64,000 nucleotides of DNA from Polyangiaceae bacterium (GTDB lineage Bacteria; Myxococcota_A; Polyangia; Polyangiales; Polyangiaceae): contig JAICTZ010000037.1 of NCBI GenBank assembly GCA_025936115.1, forward strand, positions 1-64,000, given 5' to 3'. Position 1 is the first letter of the stretch, and each line of letters starts with the position of its first letter. This document shows positions 41,312 to 51,251 of the stretch, piece after piece. The notes beneath the pieces are model-generated. The model searched no databases. It was not told the origin of the DNA and saw only the letters and a program-made list of their open reading frames with translations. Both the position numbers and the translations under genes were made by a program.

Positions 41312-41833
41312 ATGGCCGAAGTCCTCGGTCGCGTCGTTGCCGACGATCTCGAGCGCCCGCGGGGCCCGGACGCGAATCATCGCGTGCGGGTGCCTCGGAC
41401 TTGGCTCGAGCGCGGCGCGGTGGTCGAGCTCGAGTTGCCGCGAAATTTGGCGTGCGCGACCTGTGAGGGCGGCGGCTGCGACGGCTGCGAGCGCTCGGGG
41501 GCCGTGACGTTACGAGGGCGCGGGGAACCCGCCGATCTGCTGCGGGTGACGCTGCCGGGCGCGCAGTCCGAACCGTTCGTGATTCGGCTGCCGGAACGGG
41601 GCGGCCTGCCGCCGCTCGGCTCCGGCTTGCCCCGCGGCCATTTGCTCCTGCGCGTCGAACCGAGCGCTCAGGCGGACGCGAGCGTCTCCTTGGCCACGAG
41701 CGTACCAGCGCTCGGTGCGATCCGCCGCGCGCTCTCGGTGCGGCCCGTGCTCGTGCGTCGTGCGCGCGGCGTCTTTTGGGCGCTCGCGGTGGGTGTGCTT
41801 CTGCTCGCGGTCTGGCTAATCTTGCGGCGATGA
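41312..41833 (+). CDS. DnaJ-like zinc-motif protein with C-terminal membrane anchor
   Basis: A 173-residue protein. It resembles the client-binding half of DnaJ but has no J domain: VELELPRNLACATCEGGG and CDGCERSGAVTLRG form two CxxCxGxG-like halves of one zinc centre, then LRVTLPGAQSEPFVIRLPERG and a GHLLLRVEP strand. A membrane helix (FWALAVGVLLLAVWLIL) ends it. It would be a tail-anchored chaperone-like protein. Its stop overlaps the start of the Fe-S oxidoreductase by four bases, so it may help to fold or insert that enzyme. Confidence 0.75.
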   Translation: MAEVLGRVVADDLERPRGPDANHRVRVPRTWLERGAVVELELPRNLACATCEGGGCDGCERSGAVTLRGRGEPADLLRVTLPGAQSEPFVIRLPERGGLPPLGSGLPRGHLLLRVEPSAQADASVSLATSVPALGAIRRALSVRPVLVRRARGVFWALAVGVLLLAVWLILRR

Positions 41834-43968
41834 ATCCGCTGCTGATGGGTGCGCTCCTCGTCGGGCTCTGGGGCGTCTTCGCGGTGAGCGCCGCGCGTCG
41901 CTTGCGGTTGCTCAAAACGGGCGCTCCGACCTGGGAGCCACGCTACGATCAGCCCCTCAAGCGACTCGCCGGCGTCGTGCGCTTCGCGCTCCTGCAAGTG
42001 AAGATGCCGAACTACCCGCTGGCTGCGGCGGCGCATTACCTGATCTTCTCCGGGTTCGTCGTGCTCTTGCTGCGAACGCTCGTGCTCTGGGGACGCGGCT
42101 TCGAGCCGACGTGGAACCTGCTCGTGCTCGGGCCGGAACCGGTGCTCGGCCTGCCGCTCGGCGAAATTTACGGCTTCGTGAAGGACGTGTTCGCGCTGCT
42201 CGTGATCGCGGGCAGCGTCACGTTCGTGTACTTGCGCGTGATTCGCCGCGAAAAGCGCATGACCTTGAGCGGCGAGGGCCTGCTCATCTTGGGCATCATC
42301 GTGGCGATGATGCTCGCCGACCTCTCGTACGACGCCGCGACGACGCTGCTGAACCAGCGCTTCGCGAGCGAGTGCGGCGCACGGCCCGCCGAATTCTGCG
42401 GCGTCGCTCGCGAGCTCGTCGCGCCGCTCGGGCCACCGCGCGATAGCTTGGGCTTCTTTCCCGAGCCGGGCGCCGCATTGTTCGCGCTCGCGTATCAGGG
42501 GCTCGGCAGCGGCGCGCTCACGGTCGTCGCGCGCGCCGGCTTCTGGCTGCACTCGACGCTCGTGCTCGTGTTCCTGAACATCCTCCCGTTCACCAAGCAC
42601 TTTCACATCATCACGGCCGTCCCCAACATCTTCTTCGGTGATTTGACCCCGCGCGGTCGGCTCCGCCCGCTCGCGCCGAACACCGAGGCGCTCATGAGCC
42701 TCGTCGAAAAGGCCACGGAGGCCGAAGAAGCGACGGCGGCGCGCGTCGGCTACGCGCGTCTCGGGCATTTCCCCTGGAAGGACTACCTCGACTGGTACAC
42801 GTGCACCGAGTGCGGGCGCTGCTCGGACAATTGCCCCGCGTTCATCACGGGCAAGCTGCTCTCCCCCAAGCAGTTCACGCTCGATTTGCGTGACCAGCTC
42901 TACGCGCACGGCCCGACGCCCAAGGATCTCGTGCCGGAGGTGATCAAACCCGAAGTGCTCTGGGCCTGCACGACCTGCCGGGCCTGCGAAGAGCACTGTC
43001 CGGTCAACATCACCTACGTCGACAAGATCGTGCAGATGCGGCGCAATCTCGTCACGATTCGCGGTGAGTTTCCGAGCGAGCTCCAAAAGCCGTTCACGGG
43101 CATGGAGACGAACGGCAACCCCTGGAACATCGCGCGCATGGATCGCGGCGCCTGGACCGAAGGGCTCGACGTGAAGCGCATGGCCGACAAGCCCGACGCC
43201 GAGGTGCTGTTTTGGGTCGGCTGCGCCGCAAGTTACGACGATCGCGCGAAGAAGATCGCGCGCGCCACGGCGCAGCTCCTCACGCAAGCGGGCGTCGATT
43301 TCGCGATCCTCGCCCAAGAGGAGACGTGCACGGGCGACCCGGCGCGGCGGGCGGGCAACGAGTACCTGTTCAGTATGCTGGCGGAGACCAACGCGGCGAC
43401 GCTCAACGGCTACAAGGAAAAGGGCGGCGCGCGGCGCGTGATCACGACGTGCCCCCACTGCTTCAACACGCTCGCCAACGAGTATCCCGACTTCGGCGTC
43501 AAACTCGAAGTGATCCACCACGCCGATTTTTTGCTCGGGCTCTTGGCGGAAAAGAAGCTCGTGCCGAAGGCGGGCGTGCGCGGCAAGGTCGTGTATCACG
43601 ACTCTTGTTATCTCGGCCGCTACAACGACATTTACGAGTCGCCGCGCGCCGCGCTCGCCCGGATTCCGGGCGTCGAGCTGGTGGAAGTGGAGTACTTCAA
43701 CAAGAACCGGGGCCTCTGCTGCGGCGCCGGCGGCGCCCAGATGTGGATGGAAGAGCAAAACAAGGAGCGCATGAACGTGAAGCGCACGTTGCAGCTCCTC
43801 GACACCGGGGCGAAGACCATCGCGAGCGCGTGCCCGTTCTGCATGACGATGATCACGGACGGCGTGAAATCGCAGTCGAAAGAAGAAGAAGTCAAAAATC
43901 TCGATATCGCCGAGTTGCTGGCGGAAGCGTGCGGCGTGGGGACTCCCGCCGTGGCTGCGGCCGAGTAG
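41830..43968 (+). CDS. membrane-bound Fe-S oxidoreductase, HdrD/EtfD-like
   Basis: A 712-residue protein. The first 270 residues carry about five membrane helices of the cytochrome-b-like (NarI/HdrE-like) type (YLIFSGFVVLLLRTLVLW, FALLVIAGSVTFVYL). Then come two 4Fe-4S motifs, CTECGRCSDNCP (near residue 324) and CTTCRACEEHCP (near 380), and two CCG domains (HDSCYLGRYNDIYE and NRGLCCGAGGAQ, plus ACPFC). This arrangement is found in enzymes that pass electrons from electron-transfer flavoprotein to menaquinone (EtfD/EMO type) and in lactate or heterodisulfide-type oxidoreductases. etfAB is not in the window. The ATG overlaps the stop of the DnaJ-like gene. Confidence 0.88.
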   Translation: MNPLLMGALLVGLWGVFAVSAARRLRLLKTGAPTWEPRYDQPLKRLAGVVRFALLQVKMPNYPLAAAAHYLIFSGFVVLLLRTLVLWGRGFEPTWNLLVLGPEPVLGLPLGEIYGFVKDVFALLVIAGSVTFVYLRVIRREKRMTLSGEGLLILGIIVAMMLADLSYDAATTLLNQRFASECGARPAEFCGVARELVAPLGPPRDSLGFFPEPGAALFALAYQGLGSGALTVVARAGFWLHSTLVLVFLNILPFTKHFHIITAVPNIFFGDLTPRGRLRPLAPNTEALMSLVEKATEAEEATAARVGYARLGHFPWKDYLDWYTCTECGRCSDNCPAFITGKLLSPKQFTLDLRDQLYAHGPTPKDLVPEVIKPEVLWACTTCRACEEHCPVNITYVDKIVQMRRNLVTIRGEFPSELQKPFTGMETNGNPWNIARMDRGAWTEGLDVKRMADKPDAEVLFWVGCAASYDDRAKKIARATAQLLTQAGVDFAILAQEETCTGDPARRAGNEYLFSMLAETNAATLNGYKEKGGARRVITTCPHCFNTLANEYPDFGVKLEVIHHADFLLGLLAEKKLVPKAGVRGKVVYHDSCYLGRYNDIYESPRAALARIPGVELVEVEYFNKNRGLCCGAGGAQMWMEEQNKERMNVKRTLQLLDTGAKTIASACPFCMTMITDGVKSQSKEEEVKNLDIAELLAEACGVGTPAVAAAE

Positions 43969-44052
43969 CCGGAAGTTCGTGCGACTGGCACGGCACGCAG
44001 CTGAGCTATGCTGAGCTCTGTCGAACTTGCTTCACGGGAGTCGTTACGCGAA

Positions 44053-44418
44053 ATGAAATTGAAGACGATGTTGCAAAGGGTCGGCGCCGTTTCGCTGCTC
44101 GCGACGCCGTTAGTGGCGGGCTGCGCCCATCACATGCAAAACACGAGCAGCGACGGCGTAGCTCGCAAGTCACCGCCGCTCTGCTTTCAGTATCGGGGGG
44201 AGGCGCGCCCCTCTACGGGGGTGCTCAATACGAGCAACATCTGGCTGATGGCGAACAACACCTGCAATTATCCCATCGATTGCATGATCTGGAACGACGT
44301 GACCGAACAAGAGAGCCGGATCGTGCTCGCGCCTTTCCACACGAATAGCTACTTACTGGCCGGGAACCAACCGGTAAACCGCGTCAGTTTCAAGGCCGAA
44401 TGCGCCGCGCTGCGCTAG
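44053..44418 (+). CDS. small lipoprotein, function unknown
   Basis: A 121-residue protein. The ATG at 44053 opens a lipoprotein signal (MLQRVGAVSLLATPLVAGC). The mature part has three further Cys (PPLCFQY, NTCNYPIDCM) and looks like a small beta domain with NNTCNYPIDCMIWND; it may be disulfide-bonded. An in-frame ATG at 44008 is rejected because it lies inside the probable -10 element TATGCT (44007-44012). The stop codon TAG shares CTAG with the stop of tamA on the other strand. Confidence 0.75.
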   Translation: MKLKTMLQRVGAVSLLATPLVAGCAHHMQNTSSDGVARKSPPLCFQYRGEARPSTGVLNTSNIWLMANNTCNYPIDCMIWNDVTEQESRIVLAPFHTNSYLLAGNQPVNRVSFKAECAALR

Positions 44419-46535
44419 AACGCTTCTCCGAGCCCGAAGTGCACGGCCAGCGGTAGACCGAGGAAGGTGGACGGCTCGCCTTCGTCGGGGGGTAGGTGCG
44501 GCTCGCCTACGTGCTGCAGGTACGGGACGCGCAGCCCCGCGTCGAGCCGGACGGCACCGACCGGCGTACGCAAGCGGAAACCCGTGCCCGTCGAGACGTG
44601 CGGGTAGGCGGCGCGGAACGTCGCCGGCTCACGCGTGAGGTCGCTCGTGTCGATGAAGAAGACGAGCCCCGCGATCTGCGACAAGGTCAAGCGGAGCTCG
44701 AGTGAGAGCTCCCACAGCGTGAGGCCGCCGAGCGGACGCTCGCACTGGGTGGGCGGGTTCGGGACGGAGCAATTGATGTTCGATGGAGCGAGGAACCCGA
44801 GCACCCCGTGCGGCCCGATTTCGTTCAAGGCGTAGCCGCGATTGGAGGTGGCACCGCCCGAATAAAAGCCGCGAAAGAGCAAGATTTGTTGGTCGCGAAC
44901 GAGCGCGCTGTCCGTGGCGTTGCCGCTCGTGTTCGTGAGCGAGTCACCGTAGCAGCCGCGCTTCGCGTCGCCGTCGCAGCGGCGCGGAAAGAGAAATCCT
45001 ACCGTGGAGCGAAAGCCGAGCGTGAGCTTCGAGCCGAGCTTGGTGTAGAGCCGTGCTTCCGGCCTGAGGCGCACGTCCGTGGCGTCGCCGAAGAGCAAGC
45101 CCGCCGCTTGGGCCGAGAGCTCGAAGTAGGCGCCGGCGCGCGGGTCGATGGGGTCGTCTCTGAGATCGAGGTCGAGCACGAGCTCCGGAAAGAAGACGAG
45201 CACGGTGTCGAGGCCCTCGGGCTTTGCGCCGAGGTACATGTGCGGAAAGCGCGCTTGGAATTGGTAGCTCGCGCGCGCACGTAGCGCCCCGCCCAGAAAC
45301 GGACGTTCGGCGCCCACGGCGTCCTTGAGCTCGCGAAAGCCGACGATGTTGTCGCCCGCTTGGTAATCGGCGTAAATCACGGGATAAGCGTTGAGCTCGT
45401 TGCGCAAGTAGCCGGTCGTTCGCGCGTCGAAGATGCCGGGTTGATCGAATTGCAGCGCGCTCTCTAGCGTGGGCAGGACGCGCATTTTCGCTTCCGACGA
45501 GGGCGGCGGATAAAACGTGAGCGACGGCGTGACGTCGAGCGAGAGCTTGCGCAGTCCACCCAGGAAATTACGGCTGTCCCAGCCGAACCGCACGCCCGCG
45601 AGGCCGCGCGTGGTGTCCGCTTCGACGGCCGCGCCGACGTGCAGCGAGCGCGTCGTGCCCTCGCGCACGACGACGCGTAACGGTACCGTCGTCTGGTCGG
45701 GGTGATCGAGCACGGGCGTGATGTCGACGCTCGAGAACACGCCGAGCTCGTACAAACGCCGCCGCGCGCGCTCGAGCGTGGCGCGGGAATACGGGTCGCC
45801 CGAATCGAGCAGGAGCTTGCCGCGGACGATGCGCGCGTCGAACGTGCGCAGGCCCTCGATGCGGATCTCTCCGATGCGCACGCGCGGTCCCGCCTGCACG
45901 CGATAAGCGACGACCGCGCTCCTACGAATCACGGACACGGTGGCGCTTTCGGTGACCGCCGCGTAGGCGAAGCCGTCGTCGGCGAGCGCGTTCTCCATGG
46001 CGCGTGCGTCGGAGTGCAGACGGCGTTCGTCGAACGGCGTCCCCTCGCGCAGGGCACGCGCCGAGCGCAGATGTTTGGACGCGTCTTTCGGTAAGCCCTC
46101 GGTCCCGGGCAGCTCGATGCGCGTGATGCGCACCGGCGCGCCCGGCTCGACGACGATCTCGACGCGGACGCGATCCTTGCCCACCGCCACGACCCGCGCG
46201 GCGCGCACGCTCACGTCGTAATAGCCGAGCGCGCGATAAAACCGCTGAATGCGCTCGAGATCCTTGGCGAGCACGCTCGGGTCGTAGGTCGCGTCGGGCC
46301 GCGTGGCGATGCCGCGCCGGAGCTCGGGATCCCGGGCCGCTTCGCCACCGTCGATGTCGACCGCCGTCACGACGCGGTTTCCCGCGGGGGAAGCGCTCGT
46401 GCAGGCGAGTGCGAAGAGCACGCAAGCGAGCGCGGCCCGCGTCACTGCGCGGGCCGGCCGTGCAAAAGCGCGCTCTTTCAACGCGCGGGCGAGCTTGTGA
46501 GGGCGAGACGCACATGTCAAGCTCGCTCGAGTCAT
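44415..46535 (-). CDS. tamA: outer-membrane assembly protein TamA-like (BamA superfamily)
   Basis: A 706-residue Omp85 protein. Three POTRA-type domains fill about residues 50-300 (RIQRFYRALGYYDVSVRAAR; ALADDGFAYAAVTESATVSV; RIGEIRIEGLRTFDARIVRG), then a 16-strand barrel with GGATSNRGYALNEIGP (the R-G-Y of lid loop 6) and a last strand AVHFGLGEAF ending in Phe. The N-terminal signal ends LACTS and may be lipidated. TamA works with TamB, encoded divergently next door, to insert outer-membrane proteins and lipids. The ATG at 46535 shares CATG with the tamB start; a GTG at 46445 is the other plausible start, directly before the signal. Confidence 0.9.
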   Translation of the reverse strand: MTRASLTCASRPHKLARALKERAFARPARAVTRAALACVLFALACTSASPAGNRVVTAVDIDGGEAARDPELRRGIATRPDATYDPSVLAKDLERIQRFYRALGYYDVSVRAARVVAVGKDRVRVEIVVEPGAPVRITRIELPGTEGLPKDASKHLRSARALREGTPFDERRLHSDARAMENALADDGFAYAAVTESATVSVIRRSAVVAYRVQAGPRVRIGEIRIEGLRTFDARIVRGKLLLDSGDPYSRATLERARRRLYELGVFSSVDITPVLDHPDQTTVPLRVVVREGTTRSLHVGAAVEADTTRGLAGVRFGWDSRNFLGGLRKLSLDVTPSLTFYPPPSSEAKMRVLPTLESALQFDQPGIFDARTTGYLRNELNAYPVIYADYQAGDNIVGFRELKDAVGAERPFLGGALRARASYQFQARFPHMYLGAKPEGLDTVLVFFPELVLDLDLRDDPIDPRAGAYFELSAQAAGLLFGDATDVRLRPEARLYTKLGSKLTLGFRSTVGFLFPRRCDGDAKRGCYGDSLTNTSGNATDSALVRDQQILLFRGFYSGGATSNRGYALNEIGPHGVLGFLAPSNINCSVPNPPTQCERPLGGLTLWELSLELRLTLSQIAGLVFFIDTSDLTREPATFRAAYPHVSTGTGFRLRTPVGAVRLDAGLRVPYLQHVGEPHLPPDEGEPSTFLGLPLAVHFGLGEAF

Positions 46536-49500
46536 GCTCGCGCCCGCAGCGAACGGAGCGTGGGCGAAGTTTCACCGCGTCGTCCGCCGCGCATTGTGGC
46601 TGCTCGGGTCGGTGCTCGTCGTGGCCGTGGTACTCGGCGTATCGCTGCTGCTCTATTTTCAGAGCGCGCCGGGCAGGCGATTTCTGGCGAAGCAGGTGAG
46701 TGAGCTCGTGAGTCGCGAGCTTACGTCCGAGCTCCGAATCGAGCGGCTCGAGGTGATTTCCCCACGCCGGCTCGTGGCGTCGCGGGTGCTCCTGAACGAC
46801 GCGCGCGGCCGGGTCCTGCTTGCCGTCGACGGGCTCGCAGCAGAGTTCGAGCTATCGAGTCTGCTCGCTCACGTTCTCTTCGGCCCCGCGGTGCGCGTCG
46901 TCGTGCCCGACGTGCGCGCCGACCGGCTCGAGGTCGGGCTTTACCGCGACGCCCACGGCGAGCTCGTGCTCGCGCATGCCTTCGACACGGCGCGGCCGAG
47001 CAAGAAGACGAAAGCGAGCCGCCCGCTGCGGTTGCGCTTGCCGCACGTCGTCGTGCGCGCGGCTTCGGTGCACAACGACGAACCCGCGCTCGCGCGAGCG
47101 ACGACCGAGCTCGGCGAGCTCACGGCGGCGCTCGCGGTCGCGCCCGCGCTCTTCGAGCTCGGCCTCGACACCCCGCGCTTACGTATCACGGGGGTTCTGC
47201 CGGTAGCGCTCGCGGGCGCTCTGCACGGGCAGCTCCGACTCCCCGGCAAAACGACCGCGAGTTTTTCGGGTGCGCTCGGCACGCTGCCCGTGAGCGCGCA
47301 CTTCGAAATGCACGGCGACGAACTCGACCTGCGTGCGAGCTCGTCTTCGCTCGCGCCGGACGGCATGAAGAGCCTCCTGCCCGCTTGGCCGCTGCTCGCG
47401 CCCATCAGCGGAAACGCGGAGCTTTCGGGGCGTGTGGATGCCCTGCGCGCGCACGCCGACCTGCTCGCCGGGACGAGTCACGTCGGCGCTTCGGGCACGA
47501 TCGCGTTCGCACCGGAGCTGACGACGACGCTGGCCTTCGACGCGCACGGGGTCGATCTACGTCTCTTCGCAGCGAGCGCGCCCGCCACGGCGCTCGGCGC
47601 GAAGGGTGACCTCGTCTATCACGCTCGGCCGACTCCGCGCCTCGACGTCAGCGGACGCTTGCTCGCCGGCGAGCTCGCCGCTCGGCGCGTGCCCGAGACG
47701 GACGTGCACGTCGTCTACACTGCTTCCGAGCTCACGGGCACGGCGGCAGTGCTCGACCCGAGCTTGCCGCTCGACGGGAGCTTCACGCTCACTCGCTCGG
47801 GCGCGCTCGAGTTTCACGCCCGAGCTCAGGGACTCGACTTACGAGCGCTCGCGCCGTACGGCGTGACGGCGCGAGGCGCCACGAGCATCGACGTCGCGGG
47901 GGAGCTCGCGCAGGGCGAGCTCGACACGCGGCTCCGCGCGGACGCTCGTGCCCTCGCTGTCGCGAATGTCGGGACGCAAACCGTGCACGTCAAAGGCACC
48001 TTGCGTGGCCCTGTAGCGCGGCCGAGCGAGCTCACGGTGGAGCTTGCGGCGCGCGGAACTGGCTTCAATCTCGGCAAGCTCGAATTTCCGAGCTGGGAGC
48101 TCGACTCGCACGGCTCGGTGGCGCAAGAGCTCGTGAGCGTGCGCGCCGGAGCACCGAAACAATCGTCGCTCGTTGCGAGCGCGAGCGTCGGCTTGGGTAC
48201 GGAGGTCAGCGTCCACGACGCGCACGCCGAGGTCGATCTCGCCGGAACGCTCGCGCGGCTCGAAGTCGCCGAGCTCAGCTTCGCGGAGCAACGGCTGGAC
48301 GTGCGGGGCGTCAGGCTTTCGCTCGGCGACGGCGAGTTGAGCGGCGCCGTACGCACAAGCCCTCGGGAGCAGCACGCCAACGTCGTCCTTTCGGATTTCG
48401 ATCCGGCGCCCCTGCTTCCGCTGTTCGACCTCGCAGCGACTTCTTTTGCGGGGCGCATCGACGGGCGCTTCGCGTACGACGAAACCGCGCGCGAACGCCA
48501 CGCGCGGCTTCGCGGCAGCCTCGAGAACGGCACCGCCGGAGCGCTCGGTCCGCTGTTCGCCCAAGTGACGGCGTCGCTCGACGACGCCAGGCTCGACGCG
48601 CGCGCCACGCTGTCCGCGGCGAGCCTCGGTCGCGGCAGTATCGTCGCCGAGGCCACGCTCGCGCGCGGCGTGCCGTCGCTGCGGGCGCTCGCCGACCTAC
48701 CCGGGCAGATCCGCTTCGATTTCTCCGAACTCGATTTGTCCGAGCTCGCGCGCCATTTCGCGCCGGCAGCTCTGGTGGGCGTGAACGGACGTGCCGCGGG
48801 CGCGGTCTGGCTCTCGAGGCCCGACGCCGCCCGTCCGCTCGAAGCAGGCTACGAGCTCACGTTGCGTGATTTCACGCTGAACACGGCAGGCCCGGAGCGG
48901 GCCGCGCCGCTCCTGCAGGTCTCGAGCCGGGCCACGCTCGACGGCACGACGACGCGCGTCGAGCTCGACGTGAAGGACGGTAGCGGCGTCTGGATCCGCA
49001 GCGGGGCGACCATGCCGCGCGGCACCACGCGCGCCCTCGAGCTCCTCGAGTCGGGACACGCGAGCGAGGTGCTCGAGGCACCGCTGCGCGCCGAGATCGT
49101 GGCACTCCCGCGGCCGCTCGCGCGTTTCGGCGGCGGGACACGCGCGCTTCCCCGCGGCGAGGTCTCGGCCGCGTTGAGCGTCACCGGGACGCCTGCCCGG
49201 CCCCACGTGGTCGGCTCGCTCGACGTGCGGCGCCTCGCCGTGGCGGGGATGGGGGCGGAGAACGAAGTCGGGGTCGTCTTCGATTACGCCGCCGAGCGCG
49301 AGGAATACTCACTCGCGGCCCGAGCGAACGCCAGCGGCGTCCAGCGGCTCGAGCTCGTGGGGGGTGGGCATTTTGGCTGGTTCGAGCACGGCTTCGGTAG
49401 CGATTTTTCGCTCGACGCGCGTGCGAACGCTGCGGAAGTCGCGCTCGCGACGCTCGGCGACGTGCTCGACGTGAAGCTCGCCGGTGAGCTCTCGGGTCAC

Positions 49501-51048
49501 GCCTCGCTCACGGCGTCTGCGAGCGCCTTCGACGCGAGCGGCGATTTTTCCGCGAAGGGGCTCGCGCTCGAGCGGCGCGAGCTCGGCGACGCCAGCGGCT
49601 CTTTCGACGTGAAGCAGGGTCTGGCGCACGGGCGCTTGAGCGTCGGCGACGCGCGCTCGAAGCTCGCGCTCACGAGTGAGCTCGGTTTCGAATGGCACGG
49701 CGGAGCGCCGCGCATCGACCCGCGTCGCGGGGGCAGCGTGGAAGCGGAGGTGCGAAATTACGAGCTCGCTTCGCTCGCGCCGTTGCTCCGCGCGTTCGTG
49801 AGTGACGTGCGCGGTCCGCTCAACGGCTTTGCGTCGCTCGGCTTTGGACCGGAGGGCGCGAAGGGCAAACGCAGGACGGCCCTGCGCGCCAACGCGAGCG
49901 TGAGCGGCGGCGCTTTTCGGCTGACGAACGGCCTCGGCGGGATTGAACGCGCCGAGCTCCGCGCGCTCGCGAACGGTGACGGTACGCTGCACGTGACGCT
50001 CAGTGGCGCCGCGAGCTCGAAGGAGCCGAACGTCGCCGCCAAGGCCGAGATCTCCTGGGACGGCGTGCTGCCTCGGCGCGTCGAGGCGGAGCTCAGGGCC
50101 GAGCGTGTGCCCGTCTCGTACGAAGGGGTTTTGCTCGGTACGGCGACGATCGCCAAGAAAGCGCGGCCAATCGGGATCGTGGTCGAGCTCGACGACGCAC
50201 GGCAGCACGTGAAGGTGAACGTCCCCGCGCTCGATTTCGAGCTACCCGTGAAAGAGGACACGCGACTGATCGAGCTCGCAGCAGACCCCGTCGTGCGCGT
50301 GACGGACGGCGCCGCCGCGCCCGTGGAGCTCGCGGCGACGACGGAGCCGAGCTCGTTGTTCGTGTCCGTGACGCTCGGCGACGCCGTGCGCGTCGAGCAG
50401 CCGGATCTGCTCGTGCCGGTCACGGGTGAAATCGCGCGGGACACCGACGGCCATCTCGACGGAGCGCTCATCCTGTCCGAAGGGGGTACGGTGTCGGCTT
50501 TCGGACAGGTGTTCAGACTCAAGAAGAGCAGCGTGCGTTTTTCGAAGCAGCCCGTCGAGCTCGGCGTTTTGATGATTCAAGCGTCTGCGCGCACCGTCGA
50601 AGGCGTGCTCGTCGATCTCGACGTGAGCGGCACGGTCAAAAAGCCGGTCGTGCGGTTTCGTAGCGATCCGCCCCGCAGTGAAAGCGAGATCATCTCCCTC
50701 CTGCTCGGAATACGACCGGACGATCCGCAGGCGGTACCGGGTCAACAGGACGTGGGCGGCAGCGCGATGGCGCTCGCGATGAACCAGCTCTTGCGCAATT
50801 CGCCGCTTGCGGGTTTTCAGTTCGGCGAAACACAGAGTCGCACGGGTGACGCGATCAGCACGGTGTCGTTTCGCGCGGGCAACAAGGTGTGGCTCGAAGG
50901 CTGGTCCACGCGCCAAAACCAAGGCACGCCGTATGAAGCGACGCGTTCGAGCGGCGTCGTGGATTGGCGATTTGCTCCGGGTTACAGCCTACGCACCCAG
51001 CTCGGCTACCCGTCGGGCGTCGAGCTGCGCTGGTCGCATCGTTACTAG
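46534..51048 (+). CDS. tamB: translocation and assembly module protein TamB
   Basis: A 1504-residue AsmA-like bridge protein. A membrane helix (about 21-44, LWLLGSVLVVAVVLGVSLLL) is followed by some 1400 residues of repeating beta strands that form a hydrophobic groove across the periplasm, and the TamB C-terminal domain with DLDVSGTVKKPVVRFRSDPP and RSESEIISLLLGIRP, ending in an aromatic residue (SHRY). It pairs with TamA. Length and architecture are normal for TamB. Its start codon overlaps the tamA start, so the 5' untranslated regions of the two genes lie within each other's coding sequence unless tamA starts later. Confidence 0.92.
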   Translation: MLAPAANGAWAKFHRVVRRALWLLGSVLVVAVVLGVSLLLYFQSAPGRRFLAKQVSELVSRELTSELRIERLEVISPRRLVASRVLLNDARGRVLLAVDGLAAEFELSSLLAHVLFGPAVRVVVPDVRADRLEVGLYRDAHGELVLAHAFDTARPSKKTKASRPLRLRLPHVVVRAASVHNDEPALARATTELGELTAALAVAPALFELGLDTPRLRITGVLPVALAGALHGQLRLPGKTTASFSGALGTLPVSAHFEMHGDELDLRASSSSLAPDGMKSLLPAWPLLAPISGNAELSGRVDALRAHADLLAGTSHVGASGTIAFAPELTTTLAFDAHGVDLRLFAASAPATALGAKGDLVYHARPTPRLDVSGRLLAGELAARRVPETDVHVVYTASELTGTAAVLDPSLPLDGSFTLTRSGALEFHARAQGLDLRALAPYGVTARGATSIDVAGELAQGELDTRLRADARALAVANVGTQTVHVKGTLRGPVARPSELTVELAARGTGFNLGKLEFPSWELDSHGSVAQELVSVRAGAPKQSSLVASASVGLGTEVSVHDAHAEVDLAGTLARLEVAELSFAEQRLDVRGVRLSLGDGELSGAVRTSPREQHANVVLSDFDPAPLLPLFDLAATSFAGRIDGRFAYDETARERHARLRGSLENGTAGALGPLFAQVTASLDDARLDARATLSAASLGRGSIVAEATLARGVPSLRALADLPGQIRFDFSELDLSELARHFAPAALVGVNGRAAGAVWLSRPDAARPLEAGYELTLRDFTLNTAGPERAAPLLQVSSRATLDGTTTRVELDVKDGSGVWIRSGATMPRGTTRALELLESGHASEVLEAPLRAEIVALPRPLARFGGGTRALPRGEVSAALSVTGTPARPHVVGSLDVRRLAVAGMGAENEVGVVFDYAAEREEYSLAARANASGVQRLELVGGGHFGWFEHGFGSDFSLDARANAAEVALATLGDVLDVKLAGELSGHASLTASASAFDASGDFSAKGLALERRELGDASGSFDVKQGLAHGRLSVGDARSKLALTSELGFEWHGGAPRIDPRRGGSVEAEVRNYELASLAPLLRAFVSDVRGPLNGFASLGFGPEGAKGKRRTALRANASVSGGAFRLTNGLGGIERAELRALANGDGTLHVTLSGAASSKEPNVAAKAEISWDGVLPRRVEAELRAERVPVSYEGVLLGTATIAKKARPIGIVVELDDARQHVKVNVPALDFELPVKEDTRLIELAADPVVRVTDGAAAPVELAATTEPSSLFVSVTLGDAVRVEQPDLLVPVTGEIARDTDGHLDGALILSEGGTVSAFGQVFRLKKSSVRFSKQPVELGVLMIQASARTVEGVLVDLDVSGTVKKPVVRFRSDPPRSESEIISLLLGIRPDDPQAVPGQQDVGGSAMALAMNQLLRNSPLAGFQFGETQSRTGDAISTVSFRAGNKVWLEGWSTRQNQGTPYEATRSSGVVDWRFAPGYSLRTQLGYPSGVELRWSHRY

Positions 51049-51251
51049 CGCCGCCAGCGCCGTCGCAGACATCTTGGCGGCCGGCCAGGCGTGTTCATAG
51101 GCCCGAGTAGAGGCGCGTTTACTTCGGAGGCGGCGCCGTCTAGAGCACGTGCTGAGCTGCACTTCCGATGCTTTCATCGATTGCGACCAGTGGAATCCCG
51201 GAGTCACGATCGGCGTCATGCTCTGCCCTCGGGCGCGTCGAACGGGGGCGA

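Noticed and set aside
43981-44012. CTGGCACGGCACGC as a sigma-54 promoter
   Set aside because: The GG-GC distance does not fit; TATGCT at 44007 is a better -10.
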